From NCBI GenBank assembly GCA_051209155.1, contig JBPJGB010000001.1: DNA of 64,000 nucleotides, one strand, 5' to 3'. Made by a program: the position numbers and the translations under genes. Source of the DNA: Actomonas sp051209155. GTDB taxonomy: Bacteria; Verrucomicrobiota; Verrucomicrobiia; Opitutales; Opitutaceae. Position 1 is the first letter of the stretch, and every line of letters begins with the position of its first letter. The notes under the pieces are model-generated. The model had not been told where the DNA came from. It made no database searches and worked only from the letters and a program-made list of their open reading frames with translations. This document shows, one piece after another, positions 23,369 through 33,370 of this stretch.

Positions 23369-24199
23369 ATGAGCGTTGCACTACAGGGGCATTTGGAGTT
23401 GCGGGCGGAGGCGCGGGCGGATGGTCGCACGGTGCTGGCGCACCAGTCATTTCGGGTGCCTTATCACGTGGGCAAGGCCTACGCGGATCACGATACCGGT
23501 GTGTTGCACGTGCAGGTGGCGAATCCGACGGCGGGGATTTTGGCCGGCGATGCATTGCGGCTGGAGATCGCCATCGACGAGGGCGCGAAGTTGCTCGTCA
23601 CCACTCCGAGCGCGAGTCGGGTGTATGCCATGAACACCGGTGAAGCGAGGTGCCGCCAGGACTTTGCGGTCGCCGCCGGGGGGTGGCTCGAGATGTTGCC
23701 CGAGCCGTTGGTGCCACATCGACAGTCGGTTTATAAACAAGAAACCCGGCTGGACCTCGCGGCCGGAGCGGGAGCGTTCTTCGTCGATCAACTCATGCCC
23801 GGTCGCCTGGGGCACGGTGAAGCCTGGGCCTGGGAGCGCCTCGTGCTGAACCTCGATGTGCGGGTGGCGGGGAAGCTGGTGTTACGGGAACGTTTGGAGC
23901 AGAGTGGTGGCAGTCTGCGGGCCATGGCCGACGCGGCGGGCACCGGAGCGAGTTCCTGTTTTGCCAATGCGATTTGGGTGGCGCCGGGTGACTTGCCCAT
24001 CGAGACATCGCTGCTCGAAAAGGTTCGCGCCGCGCACACCGAGGCCTGCTGGTTTGGCGCCACGGAAGTGGGACCGCGGGTCTGGTCGTTGCGGTGGGTC
24101 GCGGCCAACAACCTGGCTCTGCGCGACTCGATCCGCGAGGTGCGGCAACGGCTGGCGGCGATTCAGCCCGAGCTGAACTGCAGCCTCCGGCGGGTTTGA
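23369..24199 (+). CDS. ureD: Urease accessory protein UreD
   Basis: A 276-residue UreD/UreH, the scaffold of the UreDFG activation complex and the path for nickel to apo-urease. Typical features are an all-beta core with FRVPYHVGKAYADHD, LHVQVANPTAGILAGDALRLEI, VTTPSASRVYAMNTGEA, LEMLPEPLVPHRQSVYKQET and MPGRLGHGEAWAWERL. It is placed last in the set, not at the front as in many bacteria. The gene converges on a small membrane protein gene ending 7 nt away. Confidence 0.92.
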   Translation: MSVALQGHLELRAEARADGRTVLAHQSFRVPYHVGKAYADHDTGVLHVQVANPTAGILAGDALRLEIAIDEGAKLLVTTPSASRVYAMNTGEARCRQDFAVAAGGWLEMLPEPLVPHRQSVYKQETRLDLAAGAGAFFVDQLMPGRLGHGEAWAWERLVLNLDVRVAGKLVLRERLEQSGGSLRAMADAAGTGASSCFANAIWVAPGDLPIETSLLEKVRAAHTEACWFGATEVGPRVWSLRWVAANNLALRDSIREVRQRLAAIQPELNCSLRRV

Positions 24200-24206
24200 C
24201 CGGCCA

Positions 24207-24383
24207 CTACCGCGACGTGCGGCGGCGCAGCACCACGCCGGTCACAAACAAGCCGACGAGCACCAAACAGCCGGTGATGACCGGCGTGTAGCCCCATTCA
24301 AAATCATGGCCCGGATGCCCCGGGTGGGCGGACGCGATCATGGGGGTGACGAGTGCGAGAGCGGCGATGGCGAAGCGTTTCAT
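24207..24383 (-). CDS. Small exported/membrane protein with HPGHPGH motif
   Basis: A 58-residue protein. It has a signal-peptide-like start (MKRFAIAALALVTPMIASA), then HPGHPGHDFEWGY, one TM segment (ITGCLVLVGLFVTGVVL) and a basic end RRRTSR. The histidine-rich block directly after the signal peptide recalls the start of HupE/UreJ nickel permeases, which are about three times longer, so this may be a remnant or a short metal-binding protein. It is convergent with ureD. The start at 24383 was chosen for the signal peptide; the frame is open further upstream. Function unknown. Confidence 0.6.
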   Translation of the reverse strand: MKRFAIAALALVTPMIASAHPGHPGHDFEWGYTPVITGCLVLVGLFVTGVVLRRRTSR

Positions 24384-24493
24384 GGGTAGGTTGGGATTCA
24401 GCAGATTGTGGACCACTTGGGCCAGCTCCTTTGCGGTTAACGGAGCACGTCGATACGTTTTGCCTCCGCTGCGCGGGGCCAAAGCATGGCCGG

Positions 24494-27067
24494 ATGGCCC
24501 GAATCCTCGCGATCCTTGTTTTGTTTGGTCTCGGCGCCGTGTCCTTGGTCGCAGTCACCAGCATTCGGCTGAGCACCTTGCCGGGGCTGCGGTATGACGT
24601 GAGCGAGTTCACGGTGGCGCCGGGGGAGCCGGTGGAGATCGTCTTCGCCAATGATGACGACATGGAGCACAACCTGGTCATCACGCAACCGGGGGCGCGG
24701 GAGGCCGTCGTGGCGGCGGCGACGGCCCTGGGGCCGGGTGGGGCGGAAAGGCATTACGTGCCGGACTCGCCGCAGGTGCTCTGGCATACGGCGGTGGTGC
24801 CAAGTGGTGAGAGCGTGACGCTGGCCTTTACGGCGCCGGCGACCGAGGGCGCGTATCCCTATGTGTGCACGTATCCGGGACATGGATTCGTGATGTATGG
24901 CACAATGCATGTGAGCCGGGTCACGGCCGATCCGGTGCCGACGAATCTGGAGCTGCCCCAGCCCGAGCCGGAAGAGGAGTTTGTGGAGGTGCCGCCGCCG
25001 GCGCATGTCCATCAAGCGGCGGAAGGGGTGTTTGATGATACGGTGCGGGTGGTGCGAGCCTTCATGCCGGACGCGGGACCGGCGAGCATCGCGGTTTATC
25101 TGGGCAACGGGTATTCATTTTGTTGGGACGCGGGCGCGGTGCGTTTGCGCTACGCCTGGCACGGCGGGTTCGCGGAGCCGGTCTACCGTCAGCCGATGCG
25201 ACTGGAGGGGGAGGTTTTTTACCGGGAGGAACACGGGTATCCGCTGCGTATCGGCGATGATCGTGCCGCCGCCCCGCGGGAGTTGGCTTTTCGGGGTTAC
25301 GACTTGGATGCGCACGGGGTGCCGACTTTTCACTACACGGTCGACGGAGCGGCCGTAAGCGAGCGTGTCGAGGCGGTGGGCGGAATGTTGGTGCGGCACT
25401 TTGCCGTGGAGGCGGCCGGCCGGGCCGTGGGGTTCATAACCGGCGGGGCAGCCTGGCGATCGGCCTCGGGGACCGTGTCGGGGGACGCGCTGGTTTTTCG
25501 CGGTGAGGAGGCGCGGTCGTTTAAAGTCGAGCTGCGCACCGGGCTGCCGGTGAGCATGCGGGACTACTATCGATTGGAATCGATGGCGCTGCCGGCAGGC
25601 GAGTTCAGCGCGGACGCCGTGGCCTTCCTGCCGGACGGCCGCATGATGATCGCGGCGTCTTTGAGTCGACTCTACACCTACGATTTCCACTCCGAAGCAT
25701 GGACCCTGTTTGCGGACGGCGTGCACACTCCGCTCGGGTTGCTGCCGGAAAGCGACGGCTCGGTGCTGATGATGCAGCGACCGGAGCTCACGCGGGTGCA
25801 GGATCGGGACGGAGATGGCAAGGCCGACGCGTTTGTCACGGTGTCGGACGCCTTCGGGGTGTCAGGCAACTATGCGGAGTTTGCCTTTGGTCCGGTGCGG
25901 GATCCGGCGGGCAACCTTTACTACAGTCTCGGCACAGGTTCGCACTACGGTCAGCCGCTGACGAATGAAGTGCGGGGCTTCTACAGCGAGTTCGGCGCCT
26001 GGGGGCGGATGAATTCGCCGGTGCCCTACCGCGGCTGGATCCTGCGCGTGTCACCGGAGGGAAAAACGCAGCCTTGGGCGGTGGGCTTCCGCGAACCAAA
26101 CGGCCTCGGGATTGATCCGGCCGGGCGCCTCTTCTGCATCGACAACCAGGGTGATTGGGTTGGGGCCAGCGCGATCTTTCACATTCGCGAAGGTGGTTTC
26201 TATGGCCACGTGGCGCCGTTGTCCTGGCATCCGGAATTCGCTGGTAAGCAACCGCTGGATACGCCGCCGGCCGAACTCGATGCGCGGCGCACCCGGGCCG
26301 CGGTGGTGTTTCCTTACGGGGACATGTCGAACTCGCCGACCGAGCCGCGGTGGGACGAAACCGGCGGGGCCTTTGGGCCGTTTGGTGGCCAGATGTTCAT
26401 CGGTGAGATGAACCACCGTCGGCTCATGCGCGTGATGATGGAGGAGGTCGACGGTGAGTTGCAGGGCGCGGTGACGCCGTTCTTTGACGGGAATGGATTG
26501 CACTTCGGCAACAACCGGCTGGCGTGGTCGCCGGACGGCAGCCTGTGGATCGGTCAGACCAAACATGAGGCGTGGGTGGGCGAGAGCGGATTGCAGCAGC
26601 TCACGTGGCGCGGGGTGGTGCCGATGGAGGTCGAGGCGATGACGCTGACCGAGACGGGTTTTGACCTGCGCTTCACCCGGCCGGTCGATCCGGCGAGCAT
26701 AGGCGATCCGACGGCCTGGACGGTGGAGAGCTATTTCTACAACTACCACGAAAACTATGGTTCGCCGAAGATGGACCGGCGCGACGTCGGCGTGAGCGCC
26801 GTTGCGTTGCAGCCCGACGGGCGCACGGTGCGGGTCACCCTGGCGGATCTGACACCGTGGAGGATCTATGACTTCCGGATATCCGGGGTGCGCAGCGTGA
26901 CCGGCCATCCGCTAGTGAATGAGTGGATCGTCTACACGCTCAACCGGCTGCGCGGTGGCAACACCCCGCCGCCGCCGCCGCCGGTGGAAGTCGAAACGCG
27001 TCCACGCCGCGAGCCGACCTTGCCGGAAGGTGGGGTGCGGGGGGTGGGTGGTCCGCAGGATTTTTGA
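24494..27067 (+). CDS. Exported cupredoxin / beta-propeller multidomain protein
   Basis: An 857-residue protein. An N-terminal membrane anchor/signal (MARILAILVLFGLGAVSLV) is followed by a type-1 copper (plastocyanin/azurin-like) domain. Its copper ligands are visible as H in MEHNLVI and C, H and M in CTYPGHGFVMYGTM. A middle domain of about 230 residues resembles DUF6797-type regions. A beta-propeller of the glucose/sorbosone dehydrogenase type follows (FLPDGRMMIAAS, QDRDGDGKADAF, VGFREPNGLGIDPAGRLF). The C-terminus is proline rich. Such fusions are common in Verrucomicrobiota and Planctomycetota and are presumed periplasmic redox proteins in carbohydrate oxidation. It is divergent from the small gene to its left. 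Confidence 0.75.
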   Translation: MARILAILVLFGLGAVSLVAVTSIRLSTLPGLRYDVSEFTVAPGEPVEIVFANDDDMEHNLVITQPGAREAVVAAATALGPGGAERHYVPDSPQVLWHTAVVPSGESVTLAFTAPATEGAYPYVCTYPGHGFVMYGTMHVSRVTADPVPTNLELPQPEPEEEFVEVPPPAHVHQAAEGVFDDTVRVVRAFMPDAGPASIAVYLGNGYSFCWDAGAVRLRYAWHGGFAEPVYRQPMRLEGEVFYREEHGYPLRIGDDRAAAPRELAFRGYDLDAHGVPTFHYTVDGAAVSERVEAVGGMLVRHFAVEAAGRAVGFITGGAAWRSASGTVSGDALVFRGEEARSFKVELRTGLPVSMRDYYRLESMALPAGEFSADAVAFLPDGRMMIAASLSRLYTYDFHSEAWTLFADGVHTPLGLLPESDGSVLMMQRPELTRVQDRDGDGKADAFVTVSDAFGVSGNYAEFAFGPVRDPAGNLYYSLGTGSHYGQPLTNEVRGFYSEFGAWGRMNSPVPYRGWILRVSPEGKTQPWAVGFREPNGLGIDPAGRLFCIDNQGDWVGASAIFHIREGGFYGHVAPLSWHPEFAGKQPLDTPPAELDARRTRAAVVFPYGDMSNSPTEPRWDETGGAFGPFGGQMFIGEMNHRRLMRVMMEEVDGELQGAVTPFFDGNGLHFGNNRLAWSPDGSLWIGQTKHEAWVGESGLQQLTWRGVVPMEVEAMTLTETGFDLRFTRPVDPASIGDPTAWTVESYFYNYHENYGSPKMDRRDVGVSAVALQPDGRTVRVTLADLTPWRIYDFRISGVRSVTGHPLVNEWIVYTLNRLRGGNTPPPPPPVEVETRPRREPTLPEGGVRGVGGPQDF

Positions 27068-27093
27068 ACTGATTCGGACAGCCGTTCGGCAAC

Positions 27094-28209
27094 TCAGTCG
27101 AACGCGCTGGGCAGGAGCTCGGGGAAGTTGCCGAGGTTGCAGAGCAGGGTGTCGGCTTCCTTGGCGGCGTCGCTTTCCGGGTCGCAGGCCGGCGCGGTGG
27201 CGCCGTCGACCCAGCGGCCGTCGATGATCACGGTGCGCGGCTTCTCTGGCAGACCCCGTTCGTGGCGGAGAAGTTGGCCGGCGACCATGTCGACACAGGC
27301 GGCGCCGATGCTTTCCGGGTCCTGGTAGACGCCGGCGATCGAGCCGTCGGGAGCAGGGATGTCCAAGTTGACATAAGCGATGTCGCGCGGGACGCGAATG
27401 CCGGCGCCGGACAACCATTCCGGGATGCGACGATCGACGCTGATGATGGCGTCGGGTTTGGTTTCGCGCACCCAGCGGACGAAGGCGGTCTCGTCGAGCT
27501 CGGGCGGACGATGGAGCAGCTCCTCCTTGAATTCACCGAACTCGTGCATTTGCCACAGGTAACCTGCCCCCCAGAGCCCGTTGACGCGGCGGTCGAAGTT
27601 GCCGGAGAGGGCGAAGCCGATGCGCTTGAACCCGGCGCCGCGGAGGCGCGTGATTCCGACCCGGACCGAAGCCGTGTGGTTGTCGGTCACCCGGTGCAGT
27701 CGCGGAGAAGTGACGGAGAAGCCGACGGTGGCGGCGGCGAAATGTTTCCACGCCATGTTCATCGGTCCCGGCTCGGCCATGGGCGCGAGGATGACGCCAT
27801 TGATACCGCGGTTGTAGAGGATGTCGCTGAGGCGTGAGACATTGCCGCGCGCGTCGCCCAGCCAGAAATGCTCGAGCTTGTAGCCCGCGCGGGCGGCGCG
27901 GGCATCGGCGCCGTCGTGCACGCGCGAAAAGAAATGGATGTTTCGCCAGCCGTCGCGCTCCGGGAACGTCGTGACCCAAGCGAGGGTGACGCGGTCGGCG
28001 GGCGGTTGGCCGGCGCGGATCGCGCTCATGGCCTCGGCGAGCAGCGGGTTGGGTTTCCAGCCGAGGCGCTTGGCGATGGCCTCGATGCGTTCGCGGGTGG
28101 CGATCGGGATGCGCGGGTGGTGGCGCAGGGCCATCGAGACGGCGGCACGGGAGACGCCGGCTTCTTCGGCAATTCGGGCGAGGGATGGGGTATCGGATCG
28201 GCGGCGCAT
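27094..28209 (-). CDS. LacI-family transcriptional regulator
   Basis: A 371-residue LacI/GalR-type regulator. The N-terminal helix-turn-helix (TPSLARIAEEAGVSRAAVSMALR) is followed by the hinge (WKPNPLLAEAMSAIR) and a periplasmic-binding-like effector domain (about 65-345, with GINGVILAPM and KPDAIISVDRRIPEWLSGAG). The C-terminal tail is longer than usual. ATG 28209 was chosen since it begins the HTH region directly; the frame is open upstream through the promoter. A candidate operator lies 21 nt upstream. The target genes are unknown; no sugar operon adjoins it. Confidence 0.93.
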   Translation of the reverse strand: MRRRSDTPSLARIAEEAGVSRAAVSMALRHHPRIPIATRERIEAIAKRLGWKPNPLLAEAMSAIRAGQPPADRVTLAWVTTFPERDGWRNIHFFSRVHDGADARAARAGYKLEHFWLGDARGNVSRLSDILYNRGINGVILAPMAEPGPMNMAWKHFAAATVGFSVTSPRLHRVTDNHTASVRVGITRLRGAGFKRIGFALSGNFDRRVNGLWGAGYLWQMHEFGEFKEELLHRPPELDETAFVRWVRETKPDAIISVDRRIPEWLSGAGIRVPRDIAYVNLDIPAPDGSIAGVYQDPESIGAACVDMVAGQLLRHERGLPEKPRTVIIDGRWVDGATAPACDPESDAAKEADTLLCNLGNFPELLPSAFD

Positions 28210-28229
28210 GGGGAAGGGGTTCGCGACAG

Positions 28230-28252
28230 GTGAACGTTCTATAGACGTTAAC
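28230..28252. promoter_or_regulatory. Candidate LacI-type operator upstream of the regulator gene
   Basis: GTGAACGT and ACGTTAAC form an inverted repeat (7 of 8 positions) around a 7-nt centre TCTATAG. Its position 21 nt upstream of the LacI-family start codon and its A/T-flanked CG-centred half-sites fit an autoregulatory operator of that family. Single occurrence, so inferential. Confidence 0.45.
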
Positions 28253-28477
28253 TGAGGTTTGACCACGGTAAATTTGCCGCCTTTGGAAGTTTTCAAGGTC
28301 AAGCAGGCGGCGGTGCGCGAAAGGCCACCAGTGCTTGGTGAACGCAAAATGACCAACCGACTTTCATTTGCGCGTGACCTGCACCACGTTCGCGTGCCGT
28401 CCCGGTTTCGGTCGCGGCGTTTGGGCGGTGCCGTGAGCTTCGCCCGTCCCCTTCACCTCAACCCTTCGCATATCCCC

Positions 28478-28864
28478 ATGAAGAAATTCGTCACAGTTCT
28501 CTGCACCTTCCTCGCCCTCGGTTTTGCCGCCTCCACGGCGGTCGCCAACCACCATGAAGGCGACGCCATGGCGCCCAAGTCGGTCATCCACGTGGTCACC
28601 GTTTCTTGGAAAGCCGATGCCACAGAGGCGCAGATCAAAGCGGCGCTCGATGGCGTGCACACCCTCGCCAAGGAGTATGACGGCATCAGCCGCGTCTGGA
28701 CTCGCTGCATCAAGGCTCAGGGCGAGCGCACCTATGCGTTCGTGATGGAGTTCAAGAGCGAAAAAGCGCTGGAAGACTACGCCGGCAGCCAGGCGCAGAA
28801 GAATTGGTATGCGTCCTACTACCCGGCGCGCGCGGGCAGCACGACGTTCGACATCACCAACTGA
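28478..28864 (+). CDS. Exported stress-responsive A/B-barrel (Dabb) protein
   Basis: A 128-residue protein with a clear signal peptide (MKKFVTVLCTFLALGFAASTAVA) and a ferredoxin-like dimeric alpha/beta-barrel domain (VIHVVTVSWKADATEAQI, FVMEFKSEKALEDYAGS). Dabb proteins are small dimers of mostly unknown function; some bind small ligands or cyclise polyketides. Exported versions recur in Verrucomicrobiota. The start was chosen for the signal peptide. A strong terminator follows. Confidence 0.85.
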   Translation: MKKFVTVLCTFLALGFAASTAVANHHEGDAMAPKSVIHVVTVSWKADATEAQIKAALDGVHTLAKEYDGISRVWTRCIKAQGERTYAFVMEFKSEKALEDYAGSQAQKNWYASYYPARAGSTTFDITN

Positions 28865-28910
28865 TTGTTCTGCTCGTTCACGCGGGGTCTCACCCGCGAC
28901 CACGTTTCAA

Positions 28911-28940
28911 AACGGCTCCGGTTACGGGGCCGTTTTTTTT
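28911..28940 (+). terminator. Rho-independent terminator after the Dabb gene
   Basis: The stem AACGGCTCC / GGGGCCGTT with a short loop (GGTTAC region) is followed by a run of eight T. A smaller hairpin CGCGGG / CCCGCG lies just upstream at about 28881-28898. Confidence 0.88.
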
Positions 28941-29077
28941 GGGGACAGGTGGCACCGATCCACAGGGAAAAAATGCAAGACGCTGGCGACAGGGTGGTGT
29001 GATCATGCTAAGTAGAACTTCGATACGTATTTCCCAGTTTTGCGCATGGTAGGTAAGACTCCCTATCCACCCCTTCG

Positions 29078-29467
29078 ATGGCCTACAAATTGACATGGGA
29101 AACAGACGAATGCCTGACGAATTACTCGGGCATTTTCTCGGATGAAGATTTGATCGGGGCCCATCGAGACATGCACGCGGACCCGCGTTTCATGACCATC
29201 CATCGCCAGCTCTGCGACATGTCGATGGTCTCAAAATTTGAACTCACCAGTGAAGCGATCCGTTCGACGGCGCGACTGGATGAAGAGATCTCGCAACGGT
29301 TCCCCGGTCGCCAAATCGCGATTGTGACGGACGACCCGGTCGGCTTTGGTTTGGCGCGGATGTATCAATTGCACGCGCCCCGCGCCCAGTGGGATTTCCA
29401 GCTCTTCCGCAGCCGTCGGGAAGCCCGGGCTTGGCTCCTGCAACACGCCAAAGTGCCGGTGCGATGA
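29078..29467 (+). CDS. SpoIIAA-like (STAS/SEC14-type) hypothetical protein
   Basis: A 129-residue soluble protein. The pattern Y-x-G near the start (LTNYSGIFSDEDLIGAHRDM), LCDMSMVSKFELTS in the middle, and IAIVTDDPVGFGLARMYQL followed by F-x-S-x-x-x-A-x-x-W-L resembles the SpoIIAA-like/STAS fold proteins of about 130 residues. These are common, mostly uncharacterised, and sometimes sensory. It is a single gene between two terminators. Function unknown. Confidence 0.6.
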   Translation: MAYKLTWETDECLTNYSGIFSDEDLIGAHRDMHADPRFMTIHRQLCDMSMVSKFELTSEAIRSTARLDEEISQRFPGRQIAIVTDDPVGFGLARMYQLHAPRAQWDFQLFRSRREARAWLLQHAKVPVR

Positions 29468-29473
29468 AACGAA

Positions 29474-29502
29474 AACGCGGCCTCCGAAAGGGAAGCCGCG
29501 TT
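29474..29502 (-). terminator. Terminator between the STAS-like gene and thrS
   Basis: AACGCGGC and GCCGCGTT pair around a TCC-GAAA-GGGA centre. Read on the minus strand the stem is followed by a T-rich stretch (TTTTCGTTT), so it best serves thrS. It may also stop transcription arriving from the convergent gene. Confidence 0.75.
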
Positions 29503-29529
29503 GCGTGGTGAGGGGCGAAATTCCAGAGC

Positions 29530-31440
<1,911 letters not shown>

Positions 31441-31659
31441 GGCGATGTTGGGTTGCGGACCGGCCTACGGTTGTCGGTCCTGTGGATGGGAAACGGTCGT
31501 TTAACCACGAACGGGGAGGGCGTGGCACGTCTTATTTTTGGCCCACGGACCACGGGCAAGGCACGAAAAGGTGGACCGCGACCTCCGGACGCGGTTGTGG
31601 TTGGAAGGCCGAGAGGCAAGGGAGACGACGTCCGAAGGTCGGCGTCCACCCGGGGGACC

Positions 31660-33072
31660 CTATTCCGTCGAACCGATGAGGCCCTCAGGGTCTTGGAACA
31701 CGCGGTCTTGGTAGTCGTGAATCCAAAGCGCCTGTGGGTTGCGACGGGCGATGGCAATGTGGCCGCGTTGGTCGGCCGCGCCGGGGTTACGGTGCCATTT
31801 GAAGACCACGTAGCCGTCCGAGGCATCGCCCGATACGCCGCAGACCTCGACCTTGCCTTGCTCGGTCGACATGACGAAACGGGCGTGGGCTTCGACGCCG
31901 GAAAGGTGGCGCTGGGAGTCGGTGAAGAGTTGCCAGCATTCCTCGACCGGCACGGCGAAGGCCTTGTGACCCTCGATCTGGCGGCACTGGAAATAATAGT
32001 GGTTACCGATGCCGTGGGCGTAGAGCTCCTGCTGGAGGATCTTGAGCAGATGGGCGTCGTCGTTCACGTCGCGGATGATCGGGGTCTGGTTTTCGAGCGA
32101 GATGAAGTGGCGACGGCGGGTGAGCTGTTCGACGGCGTTTTCCACCGGTGCGAGCCACATGTGGCGGTTGTGATTTTCGGCGGAAACGTAGGCGCCCTCC
32201 TCGTCGCGGAAGAGAAACTCATCCGGGTGGGTGAAGTGCACCGCGAAGACGAGGCGCACGTTGGGGTAGGCCTCGTTGAAGGCGTCGAGCATGCTGAAGA
32301 AATCGTCGTCGAAACGATGCGGGAAGAACGCGAGTTCCTTGGTGCCAATGCGGATGGTGGAGATACCGGCTTCGGCGAGCTCGACAAGCCAGGCGGCGAG
32401 TTTGCTGTTGCTGAGCACCATGGGATCGCCGCCGGACAGCAGCACCTCGCGCAGCACGGGCCGGCCGGTCGTGGGGTGGAAACCGTTGTTGGCGTTGGCG
32501 GCCTCGTTGTGCTCGTCGATGTAGGCGCGCACGGCATCGATTTGCGCGAGCGGTTTGCCGGACTTACCGGTGAACAAATCGAGGCGGTAGCAATAACGAC
32601 AGTGGGCGCTGCAAGTCTTCACGACGTAGAGCAGGGCCATTTCGTATTTGTGCAGGATGCCGGGCGCGGGGCTGTAGGAAAGCTGGTTGGAGGGATCGAT
32701 CTCGCCGGAGAGGTCCTTCACCTCTTCGTCGCGGGCCGTGACGAGGTTACGCAAGGCGACGCTGGGCGGCATGCCGGAGTCGCCCGTGACGAGGGCGTTG
32801 TAGTGGTCGCTGATCTTGACCTTCATGCGGTCCTCAATGCCGAGCTCGATGAGCTTGCGGGCTTCGGCCGTGGAGTAGAGTTGGCCGGAGGCCGCGTCGA
32901 CTTTGCCCTCGGCGTAGCGCTTGAGTCCGCTGACGCCGCCGCGATCGTGGCGCGGGGAGTTCACTTGGGACAGGAAGGTAAGTTTACGCTGCGCCTCGCT
33001 CGGGTGTTCGATGTCGGCGGAAAACGGAGGAGTGGAGTCGGCTCGCGTGGGCTGGTTGTTGGGCTGGTTCAT
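31660..33072 (-). CDS. KamA-family radical SAM protein (lysine 2,3-aminomutase-like)
   Basis: A 470-residue radical SAM enzyme. The [4Fe-4S] cysteines are in TCSAHCRYCYR, the SAM-binding GGDP is in LLSGGDPMVLS, and a KamA-type core runs ENQTPIIRDVNDDAHLLKILQQELYAHGIGNHYYFQC, ending in the PLP/zinc-type C-terminal region. It is longer than the EF-P lysylation protein EpmB (about 340), so it more likely acts on free lysine or another amino acid as an aminomutase. The start is ATG 33072; an in-frame upstream extension has no family similarity. An aminotransferase gene lies 298 nt upstream on the same strand. Confidence 0.85.
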   Translation of the reverse strand: MNQPNNQPTRADSTPPFSADIEHPSEAQRKLTFLSQVNSPRHDRGGVSGLKRYAEGKVDAASGQLYSTAEARKLIELGIEDRMKVKISDHYNALVTGDSGMPPSVALRNLVTARDEEVKDLSGEIDPSNQLSYSPAPGILHKYEMALLYVVKTCSAHCRYCYRLDLFTGKSGKPLAQIDAVRAYIDEHNEAANANNGFHPTTGRPVLREVLLSGGDPMVLSNSKLAAWLVELAEAGISTIRIGTKELAFFPHRFDDDFFSMLDAFNEAYPNVRLVFAVHFTHPDEFLFRDEEGAYVSAENHNRHMWLAPVENAVEQLTRRRHFISLENQTPIIRDVNDDAHLLKILQQELYAHGIGNHYYFQCRQIEGHKAFAVPVEECWQLFTDSQRHLSGVEAHARFVMSTEQGKVEVCGVSGDASDGYVVFKWHRNPGAADQRGHIAIARRNPQALWIHDYQDRVFQDPEGLIGSTE

Positions 33073-33370
33073 GGATGTTCCTTCGTTGGCGATCCCGCGG
33101 GGTAAAGGATCGGAGGTTTGGCTCGGATCGGGCGGGAGACGCGGAGTGCGATGAGCAACATCGCGAGAGGGTTTTGCGTCTCGGCTGAGGAATACCACCG
33201 GAAGGCATCCTCAGGCCCGGGTTAAAATGGGGGCCTCATTGCCGGGGCGATCGGAGGGGATGTCAACCCAGGTGCAGCCTGAGTAAGGAAACAATTGCGC
33301 AACAAGGTGATACGGCGTTCTAGAAACACCGTTTATGGATGCGCGGGGCCAGTTGGCCGCGTTTGGCGAC

